Below, piece after piece: positions 1 through 7,570 of a stretch of DNA of 12,931 nt. The position numbers were made by a program, and so were the translations under genes. Source of the stretch: Bacteroidales bacterium. Its GTDB lineage: Bacteria; Bacteroidota; Bacteroidia; Bacteroidales; BM520. The stretch covers positions 1-12,931 of the forward strand of contig JAQVPY010000049.1 of NCBI GenBank assembly GCA_028701815.1, in the 5' to 3' direction. Under the pieces are notes generated by a model. It saw only the letters and a program-made list of their open reading frames with translations, was not told where the DNA came from and made no database searches. Positions within the stretch are counted from its first letter, which is position 1. Each line of letters starts with the position of its first letter.

Positions 1-213
1 AAACAGTGCGGCAGGAAACGCCATGGCAAAATAGCCTCCGTAAAAGGCGAGTTGTACCAGCGCGCCGTCGGCGACACTCATCCTGAAAATCTTGGAGAAG
101 GCTTTTACCATCGGGTTGGTGATGTCGTTGGCAAAGCCCCATGCGAAGAATAGGGTGGTGACGAGAATAAACGGGATTATTAGTTTTGTCGGGACAATTC
201 TGTCGTTTTTCAT
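1..213 (-). CDS. fucP: L-fucose permease, N-terminal part (cut by window edge)
   Basis: Inner-membrane proton/L-fucose symporter of the FHS branch of the major facilitator superfamily. Only the first 71 codons are present and the frame stays open at base 1; full-length relatives are about 430 residues. After a short basic N-terminus the sequence shows a first hydrophobic helix (about residues 9-28), then the hallmark GFANDITNP (about 26-34) followed by MVKAF, and a second hydrophobic stretch with ALVQLAFYGGYFAMAFPAAL, which matches the loop and helix-2 region of Bacteroidales FucP proteins. The ATG is preceded by an A-rich leader and lies 24 bases after the fucI stop, so it is almost certainly co-transcribed with fucI, whose product acts on the imported sugar. 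The family call is confident. Fucose as substrate rests on both the motif and the fucI neighbour; related FHS proteins carry glucose/galactose. Confidence 0.9.
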   Translation of the reverse strand, partial: MKNDRIVPTKLIIPFILVTTLFFAWGFANDITNPMVKAFSKIFRMSVADGALVQLAFYGGYFAMAFPAALF

Positions 214-237
214 GGCTGTATCTTTATTTGTTGAATG

Positions 238-2031
238 TTATTTATACATCGGCCCGTAATTCTTACATGCGCGAAAATCGGCGCCTTCCTTATCCATGCC
301 GAAAGCATTCCATGCGCTCGGACGGAATATGTCGTCTTCATTAACGTTGTGCATGCACACAGGAATGCGTAACATGGATGCCATGGTAATCAGATCTGCT
401 CCGATATGACCGTATGTTATAGCCCCGTGGTTGGCTCCCCAGTTGTTCATTACGGAATAAACGTCTTTGAAAGGGCCTTTGCCCGTGAGACGTGGCGCAA
501 ACCATGTCGTCGGCCATGTCCTGTCGGTTCTTTCGTTCAGTATCTTATGCGCTTCTTTCGGAATAGTTACTGTAACTCCTTCTGCGAGTTGTAAAACAGG
601 TCCGAGACCCTTTACAATGTTTACACGCATCATGGTAACGGGCATGCCGCCTTTCGACAGAAAGTTAGAGGAGAATCCTCCGCCACGGAAGTAATCTCTG
701 TTTGCCGGATACCATTTTGTGGCGCCGAGACATCTTTCAGCATCTTCTTCGGTTATTTCCCAAAACGGCTTCATGATCGGATTGCCGTAGGCGTCACACT
801 GCTCCCCGGTGGCATCTAATGTCGCCGAGCCGGAATTTAACAGGTGTATTATCCCGTTGGCTGCGTCGCCGGTTAACTTATGTCCTGTTACACGATATAC
901 TGATTCGGGACTCCAATAAGTTCTTACATCGGCAAAAATCTGCGCTCTGTTTGTGAGTAACTTGCCGAAAAGCATTGCTACACCATTGAGAGAGTCGTTT
1001 TCGGTAGCGAATACAAAGGCTTCACGAATGCCTTTCCAGTCGAAAGAACTGTTCATTAACGCCTCCGGAAAGTCGGCATTAGGGAAATGATCTGTCCACT
1101 GACGCTGCCCCTGAAATCCGGCTAATATTGCGTTGTGACCTAAGGCCTCTTCAAGAAAACCTAACTCGCGCAGCTTCGGATTGCCCGCCATCAAATCTTG
1201 GAAAATAATAAGAAGCTTGACGATAAATTCCCAGTCGGCATCAAGTTGCGCACGCGTTTTGAGCTTCTCGGGAGCATTTACTACGTCCTTGCCCTCGTTG
1301 CACTTGCAATGTCTTTCAGTCCATGCTATCGCTTTGGCAAATTCTTCCTTGTCAAAAATGCCTTCGTCAATTCTGCGTATTAACTCCGTCTCATCAACAG
1401 ACTCGTTGCGCATGCCGAGATATGTCTGGAAAAAATCGGTGTCTACAATGCTGCCTGCAATACCCATGGCTACCGAACCAATAGATAAATAGGATTTACC
1501 TTTCATCGTAGCTACTGCTATGCCTGCACGTGCGAATCTGAGAAGCTTCTCTTTTACGTCTTCCGGTATCGTCTTGTCTGTGCTATTCTGAACATCTGTT
1601 CCGTATATGCCAAAAGCCGGCATACCTTTTTGGGAGTGACCGGCTAATGCGGCTGCGAGGTAGACCGCACCCGGGCGTTCGGTGCCATTAAAGCCCCATA
1701 TCGCCTGAGGAACTCTCGAGTCGTAGTCAATAGTTTCACTACCATAGCACCAGCAAGGGGTAACGGAGATAACTACGCCTACGCCTTCCTTACGGAACTT
1801 CTCTGCACAGGCAGCTGTTTGCGGCACGCGTCCTATAGTGGTGTCTGCAATAACACATTGAACAGCGTCGCCATTAGAGTATTTTAATTCTTTTGAGATA
1901 AGTGCCGCGACGTTTTTAGCCATGTCCATGGTTTGAGTCTCAAGCGACTCGCGAACTCCGCCTTGTCGTGCATCTATAACGGGACGAATCCCTATTTTAG
2001 GATATTCTCCAACAAATCTTATTTTTGCCAT
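238..2031 (-). CDS. fucI: L-fucose isomerase
   Basis: Cytoplasmic Mn2+-dependent ketol isomerase converting L-fucose to L-fuculose, the first step of fucose breakdown; the family also acts on D-arabinose. At 597 residues it is the usual length (E. coli FucI is 591). Placing the E. coli metal ligands E337, D361 and H528 on this protein with a constant shift of +7 gives E344 (in FATENDS), D368 (in IFADVR) and H535 (in GANHG), all conserved. Other family segments are TPCWCYGSE near 92-100, YGHIGADLITMASMLRIPVC at 540-559, and the closing RACKNYGPMYK. The start MAKIRFVGEYPKIGIRP fits the family N-terminus. It lies 19 bases after the DPP III gene and 24 before fucP, with no promoter motif in either gap, so co-transcription is likely. 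Fuculokinase and fuculose-phosphate aldolase genes are not in the window. Confidence 0.97.
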   Translation of the reverse strand: MAKIRFVGEYPKIGIRPVIDARQGGVRESLETQTMDMAKNVAALISKELKYSNGDAVQCVIADTTIGRVPQTAACAEKFRKEGVGVVISVTPCWCYGSETIDYDSRVPQAIWGFNGTERPGAVYLAAALAGHSQKGMPAFGIYGTDVQNSTDKTIPEDVKEKLLRFARAGIAVATMKGKSYLSIGSVAMGIAGSIVDTDFFQTYLGMRNESVDETELIRRIDEGIFDKEEFAKAIAWTERHCKCNEGKDVVNAPEKLKTRAQLDADWEFIVKLLIIFQDLMAGNPKLRELGFLEEALGHNAILAGFQGQRQWTDHFPNADFPEALMNSSFDWKGIREAFVFATENDSLNGVAMLFGKLLTNRAQIFADVRTYWSPESVYRVTGHKLTGDAANGIIHLLNSGSATLDATGEQCDAYGNPIMKPFWEITEEDAERCLGATKWYPANRDYFRGGGFSSNFLSKGGMPVTMMRVNIVKGLGPVLQLAEGVTVTIPKEAHKILNERTDRTWPTTWFAPRLTGKGPFKDVYSVMNNWGANHGAITYGHIGADLITMASMLRIPVCMHNVNEDDIFRPSAWNAFGMDKEGADFRACKNYGPMYK

Positions 2032-2042
2032 TTCTTTATTAT

Positions 2043-2056
2043 GTTAATTGTTAATT
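2043..2056. repeat. Heptamer repeat GTTAATT x2 at DPP III stop/fucI junction
   Basis: Two perfect tandem copies of the 7-bp unit GTTAATT (AATTAAC on the minus strand). The repeat contains the TAA stop of the DPP III gene (2051-2053) and most of the gap to fucI. The same unit occurs at two other minus-strand gene junctions in this window. It is A/T-rich and should be unstructured in the mRNA just upstream of the fucI start; a function is not known from the sequence. Confidence 0.75.
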
Positions 2057-4126
2057 CCTTGGCGGTAGTGCCGAATAGTTTTCACTCAGCCACAACATCT
2101 GTTCAACGTAATTATCGGGATATGAAATCCGGATGTCGGTGATTGTGGTACTGTCATCCGCATAGACCGGTGTCAACATCGGGTTGATGAAGCCGCCGTA
2201 GGGAGCGAGGTGCAGCTCTTTATATCTTGCAAGGACTTCTTTGTGTAAAACGGGGTCGATATTCATGGCGTAGGTCTCAATAAGATTGGCACCGGCGTTA
2301 TAGTCGCCTTCGGATTTTATCCTTTGGATTTCAGCCAAAAGGGAGCCGAAGAGGTCTCTTAACTTTTCATAGTCGTTGATTTTTACATAAGTCTTTCCGT
2401 CTTTCTGATACATGGAGATAACGTTATCTTTTTTGCCGTTTTCGTAAGCCCAGTGTGAAATAAGGGCGCGGCATCTCATGTGAGCCTGGTCGATCGTGGC
2501 ACCCGGTTCAATTCTTGTGAGTTGGGTGATGAGGCCGTTGCGGATATATCCGTCGTATTCGGATTTATAGGCTTCCATATCCGGTAATAAGTCCAATTCA
2601 ACCATCTTCTTGTCGCCGAGATAATATAAAGCGAAGAGGTCTGCTCTTGCTTCTTCCAGTGCTGATGAATGGTTTTTTAAAGCATTAGGGTCTGTGCCCG
2701 GTAAAAGTTGTCCGCTGCCATGACCTAAACATTCATGGAGGTCGGTATGAAGGTTGTCGGTGAGATAACCGTATTTTTTGATTCTTGCAATCTCTTCTTC
2801 GTCGGCTGCAAACTCTTTCAGCGTGCCACCCTTTTGTAAGGCTGCCTGATCATAGGCGTAGGTGAGGTTTGTGATGGTGACGGATTTGGATCCGAATTCC
2901 TTTCTTATCCAGTCGGCGTTAGGAAGGTTGATGCCTATCGGAGGTGCGGGGAAACAGTCGCCGCCGAGCGCAACGGCGTTGATGGCTTTTGCGGTAACGC
3001 CCTTGACTTCGGATTTTTTGAAGCGGCTGTCTACAGGACTGTTGTCCTCGAACCATTGTGCGTTGGCACTGATGAGTTCTGTCTTTTCAGTAGCGGCTAA
3101 ATCCTTGAAATTAACGACAGCCTCCCATGTGGCCTTGAAGCCGAGCGGGTCGCCGTAGGTTTCGATAAAACCGTTTACATAGTCCACTCGTGGCTCGATG
3201 TCTTGTACCCATATTACATTATATTCGTCCCATGTGGTTAAATCTCCGGTGGTGTAAAATTCGATGAGCTTAAGAATCTCGTTCTTTTGAGTCTCTGTCT
3301 CCGCAAATTCAGAGGCTTTACGAAGGTTTTCAACGATTTTTTGGATGGCGGAGCCATACATGCCTCCTAATTTATATGGCAGATCAAAGACTTTACCTGA
3401 AGCAGGGTCCATCAGCAATTTTGAGTTTAATCCCTTGGATATCGGCTTATCTGCATCGGGAACGGACATTGCGTTATAGTATTTAACTACGTCGGCCTCT
3501 GTCATGTTCTCATAGAAATTGGTACATGATTCGGCAATGATGTCGGCACCCGGAGTTGTGTTGTTCTTGGTGGCATACATGGTGGAATCGAAGATGGTTA
3601 CACATAAGTTGTCGATAAACTTGCTGATCTTCGTTCCCGAAGGTAACATCGCGAGGCCGTTAGGAGCTGTTACTATAAGATTCCTGAAATATTCTTCCGA
3701 GAAACCCGGTTTGAACTTGTTGTTGGAATAATGGTGATGGATGCCGTTGGCAAACCATACTTTCTTCAGATATTTTTCAAAATTCAGCCATTCTTCGGTG
3801 GTCTTGTCGCCTTCATAAGAAGTGTAAATGGATTCGAGGGTTTTCCTGATTAAAAGATTGTCTTTAAAAAATTGGTCTGCAAGAATATCGCGGCCCCAAT
3901 ATGTTGCTTGTGAAAGATAATATACGAATTGTTTCTGCTGTAATGAGAGACTTTCCCATTCAGGAACCTGATATCTCATGATTCTGATGTCGTCAAATTG
4001 GTCTATCTGCCATTGAAATTCATCTTCTCCTGGGACATCTTTCGCTGTAGAAGTATTGTCGTTGCAACTTGTTAGGAGTAATAATCCTGTTGTCATAATA
4101 AAGAAATGTTTAAAAATCTTTTTCAT
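2051..4126 (-). CDS. Dipeptidyl-peptidase III, M49 zinc peptidase, lipoprotein
   Basis: Zinc exopeptidase of family M49, which removes dipeptides from the N-terminus of short peptides. The two signature motifs are present: HECLGH at 464-469, the Cys-containing Bacteroides form of HExxGH, and EEARAD at 491-496, which supplies the third zinc ligand (probably E492). At 691 residues it has family length. The N-terminus is a lipoprotein signal: MKK, a hydrophobic stretch, then the lipobox LLTSC with the modified cysteine at residue 21. The enzyme is therefore expected to be membrane-anchored outside the cytoplasm, unlike cytosolic eukaryotic DPP III. After Cys the residues are NDNTS, not a strong surface-export signal, so I infer a periplasm-facing position. 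It follows the S46 peptidase gene by 26 bases. The two enzymes would both yield dipeptides for import. Confidence 0.95.
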   Translation of the reverse strand: MKKIFKHFFIMTTGLLLLTSCNDNTSTAKDVPGEDEFQWQIDQFDDIRIMRYQVPEWESLSLQQKQFVYYLSQATYWGRDILADQFFKDNLLIRKTLESIYTSYEGDKTTEEWLNFEKYLKKVWFANGIHHHYSNNKFKPGFSEEYFRNLIVTAPNGLAMLPSGTKISKFIDNLCVTIFDSTMYATKNNTTPGADIIAESCTNFYENMTEADVVKYYNAMSVPDADKPISKGLNSKLLMDPASGKVFDLPYKLGGMYGSAIQKIVENLRKASEFAETETQKNEILKLIEFYTTGDLTTWDEYNVIWVQDIEPRVDYVNGFIETYGDPLGFKATWEAVVNFKDLAATEKTELISANAQWFEDNSPVDSRFKKSEVKGVTAKAINAVALGGDCFPAPPIGINLPNADWIRKEFGSKSVTITNLTYAYDQAALQKGGTLKEFAADEEEIARIKKYGYLTDNLHTDLHECLGHGSGQLLPGTDPNALKNHSSALEEARADLFALYYLGDKKMVELDLLPDMEAYKSEYDGYIRNGLITQLTRIEPGATIDQAHMRCRALISHWAYENGKKDNVISMYQKDGKTYVKINDYEKLRDLFGSLLAEIQRIKSEGDYNAGANLIETYAMNIDPVLHKEVLARYKELHLAPYGGFINPMLTPVYADDSTTITDIRISYPDNYVEQMLWLSENYSALPPRN

Positions 4127-4152
4127 ATTAATTTATATATTAAATACTTTAT

Positions 4153-6303
4153 TCAATTGTTAATTGTTAATTCCTGTATCAGGTGTGTAGCTCCCGCGAA
4201 CTTGTCGATGATAAACAGACAGTAGCGGATGTCGAGGGTGATGTTACGACATCTGTCGGGGTCATACATAATATCGCTCATGGTCCCTTGCCAGTTGCGG
4301 TCGAAATTTAGCCCGATAAGTTGTCCCTTGCCGTTTAAAACAGGAGAGCCTGAATTGCCGCCGGTGGTGTGGTTGGTGGCTATGAAACAGGTGTGGATCT
4401 TGCCGTCGCTTTTGTCAGCATAAGGACCGAAATCTCTGTTGTTGTAAAGTTCTTTCAACTTGTCTTCTACAACATAGTCGTAGATGTCAGGGTTTTCTTT
4501 CTCCATAATCCCGTCGAGGGTGGTGAAATAATTATAGGTGACGCCGTCTTGGGGTTTAAAGCCGTCCACGTTGCCGTAGGTGACACGCAGGGTGAAGTTG
4601 GCGTCGGGATAAAATGTCTTCTCTTTGTCGTATTCTATCTGACCTTTCATATAGAAACGCATGGTGCTGTCGATTTCAGCCTGATATTTTTTTATGTGAG
4701 GATATACGTTGTCAATATAATTGTCGAAAACGCTGTTGTAAATTACATACATGGGGTCGTCAAGGATCTTTTTATATTTGTTTGGCTTATAACTGTCGAG
4801 AAAAGCGTTGAGTTTAGCTTCGTCGCAGAACATCGACTTTGCGAAGATGTCGCCGGCGTAAGCGGTAAAATCGCCTTTATATTTAACTTCTATCTTTGCG
4901 AAGAAATCGGGCATCAATTCGGCACTCGTGTTGTCATAATAGGTCTTGAGAAGGATGGGACACAACTCTTCGTCGATGGGACGGTGGTAGTCTTTGAAAA
5001 AAGTCTTTGCAGCAGATTTCAAAGATGCTATCTGTTTTTCGATTGCCTCCGTATCTTGGGGCGTTTCTTTTGAAAGGGAGACGAGCTTTGCAAATTTCCG
5101 TGCCATGGTTACGGCTTCAATGCCGAGACCGGCTTCTGCAAAATATCTGTAAGCGGCTCTGAATGGTTTGATGTTCTTATACGACTGATAAAGGGTAGGC
5201 AGAATGTTCTCATATTCGGTGCCCGTAGCCCATTGTTGGAAGCCCTTTTCGTATTCGCGTTTAACTTCTGCGCCGTTGACACGTTCGATGCCGAGAGATT
5301 CACCGATCCATTTTTTCCATCCGTTTGCAATGCCGGCAATCTTATTTGCGTATTGTAACCTGATTAGGGGCGACTGCTCCGAATAAGCATTCATCACGTC
5401 AAGTTTTTTTTCTCTAATGTCGATGGAAATGGGATTTTCTATCTCGGTGATACACTCCACTGCCGGAGCCGGAAGATACTCGTTTGTCGAGCCCGGATAG
5501 CCGAAGACGAAAGTGAAGTCGTTCTCTTTTACGCCTGCGATGGATATCTCAAGGAATTTTCTCGGTTGAAAAGGTTTGTTCTCGGGAGAATAGACCGCGG
5601 GTTTGTTGTCGCTGCCGGCATAAATTCTAAATACGGAGAAATCGCCGGTATGACGAGGCCACATCCAGTTATCGGTGTCACCGCCGAATTTCCCGATGTT
5701 TGATGGCGGAGCACCAACAAGCCTGATGTCATTGAAAATTTCATATATGAATATGTAATATTTGTTGCCGTAATAAAATTCTTCGACTTCGGCTTTATAA
5801 TGGTTGTCTGCCATTGCTTCTTCAGTCAGTTTCTTCGAGTTAATCCTTATCCTGTCCTCTCTCTCCGCCTGTGTCATGTTGTCGTTGATTTCAGAAAGCA
5901 TGGCTTCGGTAACATCTCTCATCTCAATAAGAAAACTTACCGTAAGTCCAGGACAGGGGATCTCTTCTCCTTTATTCATCGCCCAAAATCCGTCGGTCAG
6001 ATAGTCGTGATCTATTGAACTCTGACGCTGGATACTGCCATAACCGCAGTGATAATTTGTGAAAAGCAGACCTTCGTTGGATACAACTTCTCCAGTACAG
6101 CCGCCGCCGAAAATTAATACGGCATCTTTGAGAGAGGAATGGTTTACGGAATAAATATCCTCGGCAGTCAGCTCCAGCCCCATCTCCTGCATCTCTTTTT
6201 CGTTTAATATTTGAAGAAGTATCGGTAACCACATGCCCTCTTTCGCAAAGGATGCACCGGCTAAAATAAATACGGATACGAATAATAGTAAGATTCTCTT
6301 CAT
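4153..6303 (-). CDS. Secreted dipeptidyl-peptidase of family S46, DPP11 type
   Basis: Periplasmic serine exopeptidase of family S46 (chymotrypsin-like fold with a helical cap) that cleaves dipeptides from peptide N-termini. A signal peptide (MKRILLLFVSVFILAGASFA, about residues 1-20) precedes KEGMWLP, the usual mature start. The likely catalytic triad is H85 in FTNYHC, D221 in RHTGDFS and S651 in TTGGNSGSP. Specificity can be read from the residue 18 after the catalytic serine: here it is R669 in NFDRNWQGTMSD, matching R673 of P. gingivalis DPP11 (Asp/Glu at P1). DPP7 has glycine in this place (FDGNW). The 716-residue length is normal. The last residues, TINN, are encoded by a heptamer repeat that runs to the stop codon. 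It is the first gene of a probable four-gene transcript that starts at the promoter upstream. S46 assignment is near certain; the DPP11 subtype is strong but inferred from one key residue plus its context. Confidence 0.95.
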   Translation of the reverse strand: MKRILLLFVSVFILAGASFAKEGMWLPILLQILNEKEMQEMGLELTAEDIYSVNHSSLKDAVLIFGGGCTGEVVSNEGLLFTNYHCGYGSIQRQSSIDHDYLTDGFWAMNKGEEIPCPGLTVSFLIEMRDVTEAMLSEINDNMTQAEREDRIRINSKKLTEEAMADNHYKAEVEEFYYGNKYYIFIYEIFNDIRLVGAPPSNIGKFGGDTDNWMWPRHTGDFSVFRIYAGSDNKPAVYSPENKPFQPRKFLEISIAGVKENDFTFVFGYPGSTNEYLPAPAVECITEIENPISIDIREKKLDVMNAYSEQSPLIRLQYANKIAGIANGWKKWIGESLGIERVNGAEVKREYEKGFQQWATGTEYENILPTLYQSYKNIKPFRAAYRYFAEAGLGIEAVTMARKFAKLVSLSKETPQDTEAIEKQIASLKSAAKTFFKDYHRPIDEELCPILLKTYYDNTSAELMPDFFAKIEVKYKGDFTAYAGDIFAKSMFCDEAKLNAFLDSYKPNKYKKILDDPMYVIYNSVFDNYIDNVYPHIKKYQAEIDSTMRFYMKGQIEYDKEKTFYPDANFTLRVTYGNVDGFKPQDGVTYNYFTTLDGIMEKENPDIYDYVVEDKLKELYNNRDFGPYADKSDGKIHTCFIATNHTTGGNSGSPVLNGKGQLIGLNFDRNWQGTMSDIMYDPDRCRNITLDIRYCLFIIDKFAGATHLIQELTINN
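4155..4172. repeat. Heptamer repeat AATT(GTTAATT)2 at DPP11 3' end
   Basis: AATT followed by two perfect GTTAATT copies. On the minus strand it forms the last codons of the DPP11 gene (L-T-I-N-N) and overlaps the TGA stop (4153-4155) by one base. A CTTTATT (AATAAAG on the minus strand) follows at 4147-4153, as it also does in the other two gaps of this gene run. Confidence 0.75.
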
Positions 6304-6322
6304 TAGGTCGAAATTTAATTTA

Positions 6323-6353
6323 CAAAGATAAGTCGTTTTTTTTATATGACCAA
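6323..6353 (-). promoter_or_regulatory. Bacteroidetes sigma-70-type promoter for the DPP11-DPP III-fucI-fucP run
   Basis: Read on the minus strand, a -33 TTG (6351-6353) is followed by a 20-base spacer and a perfect -7 TAnnTTTG element, TATCTTTG (6323-6330). This is the Bacteroidetes primary-sigma consensus with ideal spacing. Transcription should begin roughly 5-7 bases after the -7 element, giving a leader of only about 12-16 bases before the DPP11 ATG. No Shine-Dalgarno sequence is visible, which is normal for the phylum. Confidence 0.8.
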
Positions 6354-6402
6354 GCGGTTAAGCTGCCGTTTATGTATAGTTTTTTTAGTCGAGAATTAAT
6401 GT

Positions 6403-6410
6403 TATTTTTG
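6403..6410 (+). promoter_or_regulatory. -7 element just upstream of the glycosyltransferase gene
   Basis: TATTTTTG matches the Bacteroidetes -7 consensus TAnnTTTG and ends only four bases before the ATG at 6415. No clear TTG is found 19-21 bases upstream, so the -33 half is weak (a T-rich stretch at 6380-6386). If used, transcription would begin at or next to the start codon. Confidence 0.5.
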
Positions 6411-6414
6411 TGCC

Positions 6415-7527
6415 ATGAAATTATTCGTGGCCATACCCTTGCTCGGAGAGAGCGAAAATGTCGTGACTTTGCTCGATGACCTTAGAAATCAGTCGTATAA
6501 TGATTTTGAGGTGCGATGCTGTGTTAATAACCCGCAACTGTGGTATGACGAACAATCACATGGCAACTATCTTGCCGATAACGCGAAGACCATCGAATTG
6601 TTGTCGAAAGTCGATGATGTTGATTTACGTGTGATCGACAAATCTTCTGATGGAAACGCCCTCACGGGAAAAAAAGCCGGTGTGGGCATGGCAAGGAAGA
6701 TTATGATGGATGATGTCGTTGCAACTGCCATGCCTGACGATCTAATCGTGAGCCTTGATGGAGATACTCGATTTAATGGCGGCTATTTTCAAAGCATTGT
6801 GGACAACTTTCTTAGACACCCGGCGGCAGCTGCTCTTTCGGTGCCGTATTATCATCCGCTTTCAGGAAATAATATCTTGGACGATTGTATGCTGAGGTAT
6901 GAGATTTATATGAGGCATTATATGATCAATATGCTGCGGATAAATAATCCTTACGCCTTTACTGCCCTCGGCTCTGCCATAGCTTTACCCGTGTGGGCGT
7001 ATAAAAAAGTAGGCGGTATCACGCCGCGTCTGTCGGGAGAAGATTTTTATCTTCTTCAAAGTGTAAGAAAGACAGGCAAAGTGCTCATCTGGAATGAAGA
7101 AGCAGTTTATCCGCAAGGCCGCTTTTCTGACAGGGTCAATTTTGGAACAGGTCCCGCTATTACAAAAGGTGCTGCCGGCAACTGGTCTTCATATCCTTTT
7201 TATAAAGAGGAATATTTTAATGAAGTGAAAGAAACCTTTGATTCTTTTGAACTTCTTTATGAAAACGATGTTGACACCCCGATGACCCAATTTCTGAAAT
7301 CCGTATTTAAAACCGATGACCTATGGTCGCCATTGCGTGATAACTATAAGTCGAAACAACAGTTCGTGCACGCATGCATGGTAAGGGTCGATGCTCTTAG
7401 AATATTGCAATATCTTCGCGCACGACAGGGTGACGACATAGATTGTATGCCAATTTTTGGCACATACGAGGTAACACGGGATAAATTGTATGATATTGAG
7501 AATAAAATGCGAAGGGAAAACAGCTGA
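6415..7527 (+). CDS. Soluble glycosyltransferase, family 2-like (GT-A fold)
   Basis: A 370-residue putative sugar transferase using a nucleotide-sugar donor. It begins with a typical first strand of a GT-A fold (KLFVAIPLLGE, 2-12), followed by LRNQSYNDFEVRCCVNN (23-39). The metal/nucleotide-binding DxD-type motif is SLDGDTRF (113-120) and a likely acceptor-side acidic motif is SGEDFYLLQ (207-215). There is no signal peptide or transmembrane segment, so it should act in the cytoplasm. The last 110 or so residues are helical and unlike standard GT2 modules. It is divergent from the DPP11 gene and 43 bases upstream of miaA, probably co-transcribed with it. The neighbours do not reveal the acceptor: no other polysaccharide genes are in view. 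The fold call is fairly firm; donor and product are unknown. Confidence 0.8.
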   Translation: MKLFVAIPLLGESENVVTLLDDLRNQSYNDFEVRCCVNNPQLWYDEQSHGNYLADNAKTIELLSKVDDVDLRVIDKSSDGNALTGKKAGVGMARKIMMDDVVATAMPDDLIVSLDGDTRFNGGYFQSIVDNFLRHPAAAALSVPYYHPLSGNNILDDCMLRYEIYMRHYMINMLRINNPYAFTALGSAIALPVWAYKKVGGITPRLSGEDFYLLQSVRKTGKVLIWNEEAVYPQGRFSDRVNFGTGPAITKGAAGNWSSYPFYKEEYFNEVKETFDSFELLYENDVDTPMTQFLKSVFKTDDLWSPLRDNYKSKQQFVHACMVRVDALRILQYLRARQGDDIDCMPIFGTYEVTRDKLYDIENKMRRENS

Positions 7528-7544
7528 TAAGTCGGCAATTTTTC

Positions 7545-7569
7545 CGTTCTTTGTAAAATAATTAGAACG
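7545..7569. repeat. 6-bp inverted repeat directly before miaA start
   Basis: CGTTCT (7545-7550) and AGAACG (7564-7569) are perfect inverted copies around a 13-base A/T-rich loop, ending one base before the miaA ATG. In RNA this could form a weak hairpin close to the initiation site. There is no T-tract after it, so it is not an intrinsic terminator for the preceding gene. A chance occurrence is quite possible. Confidence 0.35.
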
Positions 7570-7570
7570 T

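Noticed and set aside
4173..4183. CCTGTATCAGG mini-hairpin near the DPP11 stop
   Set aside because: Only a 4-bp stem within coding sequence and no T-tract; not a terminator.
4369..5073. 234-codon plus-strand open frame opposite the S46 peptidase gene
   Set aside because: It lies fully inside a well-supported gene, its product is a low-quality Val/Phe-rich sequence with no domain or signal pattern, and it has no promoter or homology cue.
6346..6361. Short stretch resembling a tRNA D-arm (GACCAAGCGGTTAAG)
   Set aside because: No acceptor, anticodon or T-arm sequence surrounds it, and it overlaps the -33 region of a well-formed promoter. Too short to call a tRNA remnant or attachment site.
7543..7554. 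TTCTTTG as a -7 promoter element for miaA
   Set aside because: The conserved TA at the start of TAnnTTTG is missing and there is no -33 TTG. Co-transcription with the glycosyltransferase gene is simpler.
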